DNA of 64,000 nucleotides, from NCBI GenBank assembly GCA_020199835.1, contig JAIVJV010000009.1, forward strand, positions 868,001 through 932,000. Direction: 5' to 3'. Position numbers and translations under genes: made by a program. The notes below the pieces were generated by a model. It was not told where the DNA came from. It did not search any database and saw only the letters and a list, made by a program, of their open reading frames with translations. Positions 25,574-34,288 of the stretch are shown one piece after another. The DNA comes from Acidobacteriota bacterium (GTDB lineage Bacteria > Acidobacteriota > Blastocatellia > Pyrinomonadales > Pyrinomonadaceae). Each line of letters opens with the position of its first letter. Position 1 is the first letter of the stretch.

Positions 25574-26484
25574 TACTTCTCTTTCAACAACCCCGACAGC
25601 CAGTGCATCACATTCAACACGTACTGCTTGTTGTCATTGCCAGGCACGTTCATTCCCATCTGCCCTTTGTTCACACCCGCAATCTGCGCCGAAAGCATCG
25701 CGGCCTCGCCCTGGATCACCACACGTCCTTTGCCATACTTTAAGGCAACTGCCTGTGCGCGACCCGCGGCGGAAACTGATGCCTCAGCTTCGCGATTCGC
25801 CTTGTCTTTCGCGCTGTCGGCGAGCTTGAGCACGGCGATACTATCTTCCGGACCCTTGAGCGATTGTCCCGTAAAACTCTGCACGCGATTGAGCCGTTCG
25901 TTTGGATCGCGGCCTTCAGTGATCGGATGAGTCGTGAGCAGCTTGTTGTCGCGCGAGAAGATTAGATGCGAGGGACTCTTTTCGGCGGAGTTCTCCGGAT
26001 CGTAAGTAAAGCCTTTGCTCATATCGACGCCGAAGCGGTTCCCAAGCGCCGCCGCAGCACCGCCAAACGGCGCGTGATCCGCGATGAGCAACAACGAGCC
26101 GCCGCTTTTCACCCACTCCTGTACAGCCGCACATTCTTCTTCAGTGAACGCAGAACCGTCCGCACCCGTGTCGTCCACCTCTTCCGCGCCGAGCGCGTTT
26201 GCGATCACGAGCACTTTGAAGCTGTTCAACGAAGCTTTCGTAAACGGCTCGCGGTTGCGAACGACGCGATAGCCGTCGTTCAGCAAGACATCGACGAACG
26301 GTTTGTAACGGCCTTCGGTCGTATGGAAGTTGTGATGAGCTTCATCGAAAAGAATGCGCGGGCCGTTCTTGTTGTAAGCCGGATTGGCGACGGACGCATT
26401 GAACTCCGGATCCGCCTGTTGTTGGGCCACAGCCGTTAGGGACAGAACGGCAAGAAGGACGCAAGTAGTGACAGCGTGTTTCAT
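25573..26484 (-). CDS. Secreted DUF4350-type / GATase-like fold protein
   Basis: 303 residues from ATG 26484, chosen because it begins a clean signal peptide (ending TAVAQ); an upstream ATG at 26622 lies inside the aminotransferase gene. The mature part begins with ILFDEAHHNFHTTEGRY and contains YRVVRNREPFTKASLN, FKVLVIANALG and a GGSLLLIADHAPFGG motif. This is the DUF4350 pattern, a Rossmann-like fold related to glutamine-amidotransferase/ThuA-like proteins, usually secreted in Acidobacteriota and Bacteroidota and of unknown function. It lies five bases downstream of the aminotransferase and is coupled to the small membrane protein. Confidence 0.75.
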   Translation of the reverse strand: MKHAVTTCVLLAVLSLTAVAQQQADPEFNASVANPAYNKNGPRILFDEAHHNFHTTEGRYKPFVDVLLNDGYRVVRNREPFTKASLNSFKVLVIANALGAEEVDDTGADGSAFTEEECAAVQEWVKSGGSLLLIADHAPFGGAAAALGNRFGVDMSKGFTYDPENSAEKSPSHLIFSRDNKLLTTHPITEGRDPNERLNRVQSFTGQSLKGPEDSIAVLKLADSAKDKANREAEASVSAAGRAQAVALKYGKGRVVIQGEAAMLSAQIAGVNKGQMGMNVPGNDNKQYVLNVMHWLSGLLKEK

Positions 26485-26489
26485 TGGAG

Positions 26490-27689
26490 TTAAAGACGGG
26501 ATTTCAGTTTCGAGAGTCTCTCGGCGGCTGCGTGTAACGTTTCGTCTTTTTTGCAAAAACAGAAACGGACTTGCTGTTGGCCCAACGACGGCTCGCTGTA
26601 AAAACTCGAGCCGGGAACACAAGCCACGCCGATCTCGCGAATAAGATGTTTCGTGAACTCGACGTCGTCGGTAAAACCAAATGTGGAGATGTCGGTCATG
26701 ATGTAGTACGCGCCGTCAGGCACGAACGTTTTGAAACCCGCGGCTTCCAACGTCGGCAACAACAGATCACGCCGCGCGCGATAATCGGTCTGCAGCGTGT
26801 CGTAATACTGCTGCGGCAATGACAACGCATACGCTCCAGCTGCCTGCAACGGCGCCGCCGCGCCGACGGTCAGAAAATCATGGACCTTGCGAATCGCGCT
26901 TGTGATCTCAGGCGGCGCGATGCAGTAACCAACGCGCCAACCGGTGACCGAGTAAGTTTTCGACATCGAGTTCACGACCACCGTTCGATCGCGCATGCCG
27001 TCGATTTGGGCCATCGAGATGTGACGGATGTCTGCGCCTCCGCGTGGATACAGAATGTGTTCGTAGATCTCATCGGTAAAGCAGAGCGCGTCAAACTCCT
27101 GGCAGAGTCCCGCGATGAACTCCATCTCGTCCTGCGTGAACACCTTGCCGGTCGGGTTGTTCGGGTTGCAGAGGATGATGGCTTTCGTTTTCTCGTTGAA
27201 GGTCCGGCGCAACTCTTCGCGATCGAAGCTCCAATCGGGCGCGCGCAGCGGAACGTGTCGCGGACGCGCATCGGAAAGGATCGCATCGGGCGCGTAGTTT
27301 TCGTAGAACGGTTCGAAAACGATGACTTCTTCGCCGGGGTCGACGGTCGCCATCATCGCGGCGATCATGCCTTCGGTTGAGCCGCAAGTGACGGTGATCT
27401 CCGTTTCCGGATCGATCTCGAGACCGAGATACGAACGCGTCTTGCGTGCGATCGCGTCGCGAAAGTCTTTCGAGCCCCACGTGATCGCGTACTGGTTGAC
27501 GTCGGCCGCGATCGCCTCCATGGCTTTGCGCTTGATGTCTTCGGGCGCGGAGAAATCCGGAAAGCCTTGCGAGAGGTTCACGGCGCCATGCTTTAGCGCT
27601 TCGCGAGTCATCTCGCGAATCACAGATTCAGTAAACGAGCTCGCCTTCTGAGATACGTGGCGACTTTTGGAGAACGTAGGGGTAGCCAT
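26490..27689 (-). CDS. PLP-dependent aminotransferase, class I
   Basis: 399 residues from ATG 27689; an upstream ATG at 27773 lies in the repeat-containing spacer and is not used. Fold-type I features: NLSQGFPDFSAP at the N-terminus, NQYAITWGSKDFRDA, ILCNPNNPTGKVF, and the PLP-lysine motif SMSKTYSVTGWRVGY. The C-terminal Arg region reads VRFCFCKKDETL. This pattern fits the YbdL/kynurenine-glutamine transaminase branch (methionine, aromatic amino acid or kynurenine substrates). The exact substrate cannot be read from sequence. The enzyme is cytoplasmic. It is followed five bases later by the DUF4350-like gene. Confidence 0.92.
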   Translation of the reverse strand: MATPTFSKSRHVSQKASSFTESVIREMTREALKHGAVNLSQGFPDFSAPEDIKRKAMEAIAADVNQYAITWGSKDFRDAIARKTRSYLGLEIDPETEITVTCGSTEGMIAAMMATVDPGEEVIVFEPFYENYAPDAILSDARPRHVPLRAPDWSFDREELRRTFNEKTKAIILCNPNNPTGKVFTQDEMEFIAGLCQEFDALCFTDEIYEHILYPRGGADIRHISMAQIDGMRDRTVVVNSMSKTYSVTGWRVGYCIAPPEITSAIRKVHDFLTVGAAAPLQAAGAYALSLPQQYYDTLQTDYRARRDLLLPTLEAAGFKTFVPDGAYYIMTDISTFGFTDDVEFTKHLIREIGVACVPGSSFYSEPSLGQQQVRFCFCKKDETLHAAAERLSKLKSRL

Positions 27690-27796
27690 TGGTTTGTTGG
27701 TAGCGAGGCACAGAGTACACAAAAGACTTCGCGTTACGCAAAACGTTCGGCTGCCAGGGAGTGGCTGCGGCAAACGCGAACATTCCGCGCTGCGCG

Positions 27797-27885
27797 AACG
27801 CCGAAGGCGTTAGCTAATCGCAGCCCAGGTTTGCTTCAACCCTGGGAACACAGTACGAAGAAGAAAAGGCAACGCTGAAAGCGTT
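27797..27885. repeat. Three-hairpin intergenic palindromic element
   Basis: Three small hairpins in a row: AACGCC-GAA-GGCGTT (27797-27811), CCCAGG with CCTGGG (27824-27829 and 27841-27846), and AACGCT-GAA-AGCGTT (27871-27885). The outer two share the same design. It lies in the 204-bp spacer between the aminotransferase start and the TPR gene end, where no ORF was found. It looks like a dispersed REP-like element. Confidence 0.55.
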
Positions 27886-27893
27886 GGCCAACT

Positions 27894-28778
27894 TCAAGGA
27901 ATGATCTCTTCGCCGTCAGCTCCGCGTTTCAGTTGATTGACGATGGAGCGAAGGGCCGCGGCGTAACTGCCGTTGGGCGCGAGTTGAAGATATTTTTCGT
28001 AAGCGACAATAGCCTCTTTTGGTTTGTTGATCTTTTCATACGCCGCGCCGAGCATCTGGTAAATGACCGGTTCGCTGTCGTCAAGCTGGGCCAGCGCTTT
28101 GCGCAACTCTGCGATTGCCAGCGCGAACTCGCCCTTCTCTTCGTAAACGCGTGCGAGCCCGACGTGCGCTTCGGGTTGAAAGCCATTCGCTTCACGAATC
28201 GATCTGCGAAACGAACGAATCGCGTCGTCAGTAAAACCTTCCTCGAGATAAATGCGCCCTTCGACGGCTGAAGCCTCGGGATAAACGGGCCGAATCCTGC
28301 GCGCCGCGTCGATTTCAGCGCGTGCTTCCTTGAACTTGTTCAAATCAAGCAGCACACGGGCGACCCCGACGCGTGCCGAAGCATTTGGAGGAGGATTCTT
28401 AAGCGCCTCGCGATAAAGTTCCGCCGCGTTCTCCCGACTAGCATCGTCGCGCGCTTCCTCACGTGCCTTCTCTGCCTGTTGAAACATCAACACCGCCGGA
28501 TCATCCGTGCCGACGAGTTTCACGCTCAGCGTGCGGCGGCCGGGCAAAAGGACTGCGGTTGCTTCTTTAAAGGCGGTTTTGCGAACACGAACGGTGTGCC
28601 GGCCCGGTGAGAGTTTGGAGATAGTGAGTTTGCCTGAAGCGTCGGTAGTTCCGCGCCGGACTTCGTCGATCCAGACGATTGCGTTTGGTTCAGACGTAAT
28701 CGTGACTGCGGCTGGTTGCGCCTGGACCACTAGTGCGAAGACAACGAGACACAAACAAACACGTGTACAAGCAATCAT
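27894..28778 (-). CDS. Secreted PEGA-domain and TPR protein
   Basis: 294 residues with a signal peptide (about 1-20, ending VVQAQ). Residues about 24-88 form a PEGA-like beta domain (VTITSEPNAIVWIDEVRRGTT, LSPGRHTVRVRK), then TPR units from about 110 to 275 (AEVR/EYALAIAELRKALAQL, YEKINKPKEAIVAYEKYLQLAPN). PEGA domains are found in surface-layer and cell-wall-linked proteins. The stop of the lytic transglycosylase gene... the start ATGA of this gene overlaps that gene's end by four bases, so it is translationally coupled downstream of slt. A periplasmic scaffold role in envelope upkeep is plausible but unproven. Confidence 0.82.
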   Translation of the reverse strand: MIACTRVCLCLVVFALVVQAQPAAVTITSEPNAIVWIDEVRRGTTDASGKLTISKLSPGRHTVRVRKTAFKEATAVLLPGRRTLSVKLVGTDDPAVLMFQQAEKAREEARDDASRENAAELYREALKNPPPNASARVGVARVLLDLNKFKEARAEIDAARRIRPVYPEASAVEGRIYLEEGFTDDAIRSFRRSIREANGFQPEAHVGLARVYEEKGEFALAIAELRKALAQLDDSEPVIYQMLGAAYEKINKPKEAIVAYEKYLQLAPNGSYAAALRSIVNQLKRGADGEEIIP

Positions 28779-31087
28779 TCCCCACCGCTTCCACTTACAC
28801 GCCGCTGACGAACATTAGGATTGACACTGGGCGGATTCGCACTCGGAGCGCTGACGCGCGCACCAACTTCCGGACGAAACTTCCCCTGCTCATCGTACAA
28901 ACGCAGATACTGCAAACGATTTCTTACCACGCCCTGAACGTAACCACGCGTTTCTTTGAACGGCACGGCCTCCGCCCATTCATCAATCTCCAGCGGCAGC
29001 GATGCCTTCCACTGCACCGCTCGCCCTGGCCCAGCGTTGTAAGCCGCGGCCACGTATTCGATACGGCCAAACTTGTCGATTTGATCGCGCAGGTATGCGG
29101 TCCCGAGCTGAATGTTCAAACGCGGTTCGTACAGCGTTTCCGCCGTAATCTCACGACTCACACCATGCCTGCGCGCCGTTAACTTTGCAGTTGGCACCAG
29201 CACCTGCATCAACCCGTACGCCGCCGCGACCGATCGCGCGCGTGCGGTAAAAATCGTTTCCTGACGAATCAAACCCGCGACCTGGTAAGGATCGAGATTT
29301 CGCGCGCGGGATTCCTGCACGATGATGTCCCAGTAAGCGAGCGGATAAAACACGTCCCACTGCTCGCGGGTCATCTCTTCGGGTTTCATCTGCGAGTAGT
29401 CAGGAAAACTGCGTCGCAGCGTATTCAGCGCGCGCACGTTGTCCTCGTTTGAACGATAGATCTTCGCGATTGCGAGATTGATTTTCGGACTAACGGGATT
29501 CTTTTCACCGGCTTCGGCCAACTCTTTCAACGCGAGTTCATCAAGACCGACGTTCGAAAGCTCATCGGCTTTGACGATTCGCGTGTCGGCTTCGGCGTCT
29601 GCGGACTCATCCGCGACGGTCACGGTCTGAAGATTTGCCATCGCACGCGCGACGATCGAATCCGGTGGAAACGTTTTCGCGGCTGTCGTGCGACTCAAAA
29701 CGTCGAGACGCTGCTTGGCGAGATAGCCATACCAATTTGCGTCGTAACGTCCCTGCATCGCTTCATAGAGCGCTCGCGCTTCCGCCAATTTTCCGGCTCG
29801 CTCCGAATCGCGTGCGGCCCAATAGCCGGCACGGCCGCGATTATCAGTGTTCTTGTCGGCGTAGTACGCGAGATGCTCGGTGAGCATTCGCGACGATTCA
29901 GCGAAGTTACGCGCCTCATGTGCTTCCCACGCGAGATCAAACTGCGTCTGCGCCACTTCGATCGAACTCGAAAAACCGCTCACCGCTGCACGCAGAAAAT
30001 AGTTTGCTTCAATGCCGCTCTTCGCTTCTTTCGCTATCTGGCCCACCGTGACGAAAGCCCGTGGCGTGAAACTGCTTCCTGGAAACGCGCGGCGCATCTC
30101 TTCAACCGTAGCGCGCGCTTGTTCCCACTGCCGCGCACGCGCGTAGGTTTGCGCGAGATAGAAGAGCGCTTCAGCGCGCGTGTCGCCCGCGGATGTTGGA
30201 ATGCTGTTCAGCGCCGAAACGGCGTCAGTTGTTTTGCGCGCATTGGAAGCAGCGATGCCGCGGCGAAGCTGGTTTTCCGGCGTGGCCGATGCCGGAAACT
30301 TTGCGAAAGCATCGCTGTATGCCGTTGACGCGTCGCTGAATCTTTTCGCCGCGTACAAACCGTCGGCGCGGGCCATCGCTTCTTCGGTCTTGGCCGGCGA
30401 TAGTGTCGAACCGAGTTTCGGAATCGCGGTGGCGGCACTGGCGCTTTCGGTTTCAGCGGGTGCGAAAAAGTAAAGACGTCGATACGACGCGAGCGCGCGT
30501 GTCGTATCGCCGGTTTGTTCGTAAGCTTTCGCGCTCGCGAGCAATGCAGCCGCGTCGTTCTGTTCGTTGAGATCTTTCAGAAGCAGCGGAACCGCGGCGG
30601 TTTCGCCGGTTTTCGCCAACAGGTCCGCGGCTTGAAGCGCAGCTTCGCGCGCGCGCAGCGAACTGGGATATTCCTGAATTAGCTGTTGATAAACGGCGCG
30701 TGCTTCCGCGGTTTTTCCGGCTTGTTCGAGCGCGTTTGCGCGTAGAAACAGTGCGTGATCGGCAAGCGACGTGTGTTCAGCGATCAGGTTCGTATCGAGC
30801 AACGCCGCGGCGCCTGCGAAGTCTCGCGCGTTCAGTTTTATGCGCGCGCGCAGGAGGCGGGCGAGTGCGGCAGTTTTTGTGCGGGGAAACTGAGTCTCGA
30901 GTTTCGCGACGGCTTCTTCAGACGGCAACACGTCGTTGCGCGTCATGCTGCGCAGCGTGTCGAGTGCTTGTTGTTCTGCCGGGAGCTGCTGCCGTGTGAG
31001 GCAGCTTGCGCTCATAAGAAAAGGCAGCGACGCCAGTCCGACGAATGCGATCGCCACGGAAATGAGAAGTAAGCGGTGCTTGGCCAT
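28775..31087 (-). CDS. slt: Soluble/lipoprotein lytic murein transglycosylase, Slt70-like
   Basis: 770 residues. The N-terminal hydrophobic stretch (about 6-25) ends in a Cys (MSASC), so either a signal peptide or a weak lipobox is possible. Residues about 40-550 are a helical TPR-like superhelix (many LAKTGETAAVPLLLKDL-style units), as in the doughnut of Slt70. The C-terminal catalytic SLT domain has Glu near 610 in IRQETIF, then AYGLMQVLVPTA, NIQLGTAYL and AAAYNAGPGRAVQW. It cleaves the MurNAc-GlcNAc bond to give anhydro ends, for wall turnover and insertion of envelope machines. Pairs with the PEGA/TPR gene by a four-base overlap. Confidence 0.94.
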   Translation of the reverse strand: MAKHRLLLISVAIAFVGLASLPFLMSASCLTRQQLPAEQQALDTLRSMTRNDVLPSEEAVAKLETQFPRTKTAALARLLRARIKLNARDFAGAAALLDTNLIAEHTSLADHALFLRANALEQAGKTAEARAVYQQLIQEYPSSLRAREAALQAADLLAKTGETAAVPLLLKDLNEQNDAAALLASAKAYEQTGDTTRALASYRRLYFFAPAETESASAATAIPKLGSTLSPAKTEEAMARADGLYAAKRFSDASTAYSDAFAKFPASATPENQLRRGIAASNARKTTDAVSALNSIPTSAGDTRAEALFYLAQTYARARQWEQARATVEEMRRAFPGSSFTPRAFVTVGQIAKEAKSGIEANYFLRAAVSGFSSSIEVAQTQFDLAWEAHEARNFAESSRMLTEHLAYYADKNTDNRGRAGYWAARDSERAGKLAEARALYEAMQGRYDANWYGYLAKQRLDVLSRTTAAKTFPPDSIVARAMANLQTVTVADESADAEADTRIVKADELSNVGLDELALKELAEAGEKNPVSPKINLAIAKIYRSNEDNVRALNTLRRSFPDYSQMKPEEMTREQWDVFYPLAYWDIIVQESRARNLDPYQVAGLIRQETIFTARARSVAAAYGLMQVLVPTAKLTARRHGVSREITAETLYEPRLNIQLGTAYLRDQIDKFGRIEYVAAAYNAGPGRAVQWKASLPLEIDEWAEAVPFKETRGYVQGVVRNRLQYLRLYDEQGKFRPEVGARVSAPSANPPSVNPNVRQRRVSGSGGE

Positions 31088-31130
31088 AGGTTCTTTGGGC
31101 TTAGATCTTTGTTCTCTGTAAAGCGCTTAC

Positions 31131-31160
31131 CACTACAAAGTACCAAGCACAAAGTACCAA
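31131..31160. repeat. Short repeat of the CAAAGTACCAAG type
   Basis: The word ACAAAGTACCAAG occurs twice back-to-back here, in the spacer upstream of slt, and related words (CGAAGTACAAAGCACCAGGTAC) recur at 41101-41124 and a weaker one near 27705. They look like a dispersed intergenic repeat. Confidence 0.4.
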
Positions 31161-31169
31161 GAACTAAAC

Positions 31170-32585
31170 CTAAGCGTGCACTGTCGGTCCCGGGTAATTC
31201 GATCCGAGTTTAGAAACGTCGCCTTCGGCCAACGTGTTCACGAGCTCGCCGTGAAAGTAGTCGTATTGCCAGGCGACTTCCGGTTTGACGCGCTTATCAT
31301 ACATCTCGCGCGAGCGATCTATGTATTCGCGTAAACGATCATAGAGATCGTGTTCGGCGCGGCCTTCAGCAACCTTCTGCTCGTTGTACAACTTGATCTC
31401 GGAGATCAGCAGTCGCGCAAAGCGACGCGCATCGTTGTGCAAGCGGCGGTCTTCCTCGCTACCTACGTCAACCGGCAAATCCGTGTCCTGACCGTAACGT
31501 CGTCGCGGCGCCGGTGCCGGCGTTGCTTCAACTGGCGTCGCGGTCCAGGCCGGCTCTTCACCCGAAACACCAGATTGTGTTGCATCGTCTGAGAACGTGG
31601 TTGCTTCTTCAGCAACCGCAGTTTCCATGAACGATCCCGTTTCAACCGGTTCCGCTTCGTAAGTCGGAATTGTTTCCGCGCCGGAGAAAGCCGGTTCAGC
31701 AGCAGGCTCAGGCTCGCCGAACGCAGGCTCGGGCGCTATCGGTGTCGCCGGCATCGCGGTTTCATATTCACTGGTAGGAACGTAAGCCGGCGCTGGTTCG
31801 GCTTGCACTGGAGCTTCTTCAGTGGCGGCGCGTTTCGGAGCACTGCGCGATACCGACAACAGCTCGACGGCCATACTGGAAACACTCACCAGCGTTTCAA
31901 GAGCCTCGAGGTTAATCGATTCGGAACCGAGACCAGCGGAATCAGCGTAGAGCACTGCGACTGCGCGTCCACGCACGGTCAGCGGAACGGCGACGATTCT
32001 TTGCGGCGGTTCTTCACCAAGCCGTTCAATTAGAAGATTGTCTTCAGTGTGCGAACCTGGTCCACCACTCCACGTCGTCAGCGATTTTGCGGCGCTGCCG
32101 ATCACCGTGTCGGCACTTAAAGGCATGGAAATCTTCGGGATCGCCTGGTCGCCAACGGTTCCTTCAAAACCGCGTCCACGCCAGCCGCCGGCCTGATCGC
32201 CCTTCACGACGAAGAAAGCCACGCGCGGGGCGAACGAGGCGGCGCGGTTCACAAGCGCCTTAAGAATGTCGGCTTGGGATTTCTGCTCATTAAGCTCCGA
32301 AATCGCCGCCTTCACGATGGCCATGTCGCTCGAAGCCTTCGCTCGCGTCGATTCGGCCGCGGCCATCTCGATACCGCGTTCGTGAGCCGCATGCAGGTGC
32401 TCGGTTATGGAAGCGACCAAACTGCCTTCTAATTGCACGTCTGACTGGCGCTCCAAAAAACCGGAGATCGACTCGTTGACGAGGCTTTGCAGAGTGGCGA
32501 TTTCCTGCTTGACGGCGCTTAGGCGACTTTCGAGATAACTTTCAATCTCATGCCGCAAACTTTCTTCCAAATGTCCGTTGACCAC
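31170..32585 (-). CDS. Coiled-coil/GAF-like protein with conserved acidobacterial C-terminal domain
   Basis: 471 residues starting at GTG 32585, chosen over the ATG at 32627 because a strong GGAGG lies nine bases before the GTG. An N-terminal coiled coil (about 5-110) is followed by a GAF-like domain (about 115-255: APRVAFFVVKGDQAGGWRGRGF, IVAVPLTVRGRAVAVLYADS). A Pro/Glu/Ala-rich linker spans about 260-370, and a helical C-terminal domain (DARRFARLLISEIKLYNEQKVAEGR) follows. The last domain recurs in acidobacterial and deltaproteobacterial proteins with PilZ or response-regulator partners; I know no function for it. No catalytic motif is visible. A scaffold or sensor in cell polarity, motility or signalling is a guess. 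Confidence 0.75.
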   Translation of the reverse strand: MVNGHLEESLRHEIESYLESRLSAVKQEIATLQSLVNESISGFLERQSDVQLEGSLVASITEHLHAAHERGIEMAAAESTRAKASSDMAIVKAAISELNEQKSQADILKALVNRAASFAPRVAFFVVKGDQAGGWRGRGFEGTVGDQAIPKISMPLSADTVIGSAAKSLTTWSGGPGSHTEDNLLIERLGEEPPQRIVAVPLTVRGRAVAVLYADSAGLGSESINLEALETLVSVSSMAVELLSVSRSAPKRAATEEAPVQAEPAPAYVPTSEYETAMPATPIAPEPAFGEPEPAAEPAFSGAETIPTYEAEPVETGSFMETAVAEEATTFSDDATQSGVSGEEPAWTATPVEATPAPAPRRRYGQDTDLPVDVGSEEDRRLHNDARRFARLLISEIKLYNEQKVAEGRAEHDLYDRLREYIDRSREMYDKRVKPEVAWQYDYFHGELVNTLAEGDVSKLGSNYPGPTVHA

Positions 32586-32743
32586 AGTAAGGGTCCTCCG
32601 TGTCGTGTGTTGATGTGACGAACCCAAGGTGTTCAGGTAGGGAAACTTAACCCAAGGTCTTTGCGCAAAGAGAGCCGAGCAGGGGGCACGGGCTCAGAAG
32701 TGATTATGGACGGCTCGTGTTGAGCTAGTCAATACTTACGTTT

Positions 32744-32772
32744 TTGTTCGCCGTTTAAAGGTCTGGTATCTT
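32744..32772 (+). promoter_or_regulatory. Promoter candidate for the receiver-domain gene
   Basis: -35 TTGTTC (32744-32749), 17-base spacer, -10 TATCTT (32767-32772). Start expected near 32779, about 38 bases before the ATG. Confidence 0.4.
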
Positions 32773-32816
32773 GGTTGCTTGTTGTGGGAGACCAGTGGAG
32801 GCAAACCACCTGTCCG

Positions 32817-33185
32817 ATGGCTGCTACGATTCTGATCGCCGAAGATTACGACGATAACCGCGAACTCCTTCGCCTGCTGCTCGCTGGCGCGAATTATGAC
32901 GTTCGGGAGGCCAGAAACGGGCAGGAATGTTTGACGATGGCCGCTAAGGATCCGCTGCCGGACCTCATTATGGTCGACCTCTCAATGCCCGAACTGGACG
33001 GCTGGGAGGTTTTCAGACAGCTCAAGGCTGATTCCAATACAGCCAATATTCCTTGCGTGGCCGTCACGGCCCACACGGATCAGGACCGCATCCGCGCGTT
33101 GCAGTCAGGTTTCAGCGCCTTCGTCGCGAAACCGTTTAAAACGGAAGAATTGCTGCTTACCGTAGCGCGTTTGGTTCGAAAATAG
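32817..33185 (+). CDS. Single-domain response regulator
   Basis: 122 residues from ATG 32817; the in-frame ATG at 32775 would add a non-family tail. The chain is a stand-alone CheY-like receiver. The acidic pocket is in AEDYDD, the phospho-acceptor Asp in MVDLSMPELDG, the Thr in VAVTAH and the Lys in FVAKPFK. No output domain is attached, so it must act by binding a partner (as DivK, CheY or Spo0F do). No kinase gene adjoins it; the partner may be the hybrid kinase at 52-54 kb or one elsewhere. It converges with the methyltransferase gene. Confidence 0.93.
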   Translation: MAATILIAEDYDDNRELLRLLLAGANYDVREARNGQECLTMAAKDPLPDLIMVDLSMPELDGWEVFRQLKADSNTANIPCVAVTAHTDQDRIRALQSGFSAFVAKPFKTEELLLTVARLVRK

Positions 33186-33222
33186 CGCCGCCCTTCATCA
33201 CAAAGTTCACGCGCCTCATAGA

Positions 33223-34242
33223 TTATTTTTCCGAGACCACGACTTGTTGAATCGTTGGCGGCAGCGGATGAAGCGTGCTGCGCGAGAAGCCGGCGCGGGC
33301 AAACATCTGTTCCAGTTCGGAAAACGTGTAAGCATCGCCTGACGGAGTGCTCGTTAGCATCATCATGCTGAATCCCGCGGCGTCGGGCGGCGTCACGCGA
33401 TCTTCGTTCGGAATAAATTCCAGGGTGACTGCGCGTCCACCATCACCAAGTGCGCTGTGAACTTTGCGCAGCAGCGTTTCGCATGTCGGCGGATCGAAGT
33501 GGTGCAGGAAGTTTGTCAGTAAGACAAGGTCGTAGCTCGAGCCGAACTCGACGTTAAAAGCGCTGCCTTCGTTCGTCTGATAACGATCAGCAACCCCCAT
33601 CTTTTGCGCATTTTCTTTCGCGACTTCGAGCACCGCGGACCAGTCCACTGCCGTAATTTCGGCCTGCGGATTATTGGTGGCGAATGCGAGTCCAAACAGA
33701 CCGTGTCCGGCGGCGATGTCGAGGACCTTAAGCTTCCGGTCTGCGCTCGGATCGATGAGCTTGGCGATCAACTGCGCGGGCATCGCCATCATCGCGCCCA
33801 TCGCTCGTGCGAACTTCACCCATACCGGATTCTCGGGACCGATCGTGCCGTCGTTCTCCATCACCGTGCCGCCTCTCCGCACCGCTTCCGCGATGTGTTT
33901 GGCGCCTTCCGTCAACATCGGCGAGCAGAGAAATTCGACGGTGCCGCCGAGGTATGCAGGAGAACGTTTGTCGAGAAACGTTGCTGAGTCGAGTGTCAGT
34001 CCGTACTGGTCACCATCCTTCGTCAGCATTCCATAGATTGTGAGGAAGTCGCAGAGCACGCGGATGCCTTTCTCAGACGCCTGACAACGCTTCGCGATCT
34101 GGGCGGCGGTGGTATTGCCTTCGCCGATCGCGGTGAACACTTCGAGCTCGATAGCACCTTTCAGAGCTTCGGTTCGTTGATGCGCGTTAATGGTTTGGAA
34201 GAAAAGTTGGGGAGATGGTTGCTGGGCGGCGGAAGTCGACAT
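33223..34242 (-). CDS. SAM-dependent O-methyltransferase with N-terminal dimerisation domain
   Basis: 339 residues. Residues about 10-95 form a winged-helix dimerisation domain (AEALKGAIELEVFTAIGEG, CQASEKGIRVLCDFL) and about 150-335 a class I methyltransferase fold with motif I VLDIAAGHGLFGLAFA and the acidic residue in AVDWSAVLE. The later LLTNFLHHFDPPTCETLLRK is typical of the CrtF/acetylserotonin-type O-methyltransferase family, which methylates hydroxyl groups on secondary metabolites or carotenoids. A good AAAGGA lies seven bases before the ATG. No pathway genes are next to it, so its substrate is unknown. Confidence 0.85.
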   Translation of the reverse strand: MSTSAAQQPSPQLFFQTINAHQRTEALKGAIELEVFTAIGEGNTTAAQIAKRCQASEKGIRVLCDFLTIYGMLTKDGDQYGLTLDSATFLDKRSPAYLGGTVEFLCSPMLTEGAKHIAEAVRRGGTVMENDGTIGPENPVWVKFARAMGAMMAMPAQLIAKLIDPSADRKLKVLDIAAGHGLFGLAFATNNPQAEITAVDWSAVLEVAKENAQKMGVADRYQTNEGSAFNVEFGSSYDLVLLTNFLHHFDPPTCETLLRKVHSALGDGGRAVTLEFIPNEDRVTPPDAAGFSMMMLTSTPSGDAYTFSELEQMFARAGFSRSTLHPLPPTIQQVVVSEK

Positions 34243-34288
34243 CTATGTGTCCTTTCGTTTGATTTGAATTGTATGTGGTCCGGTCATC

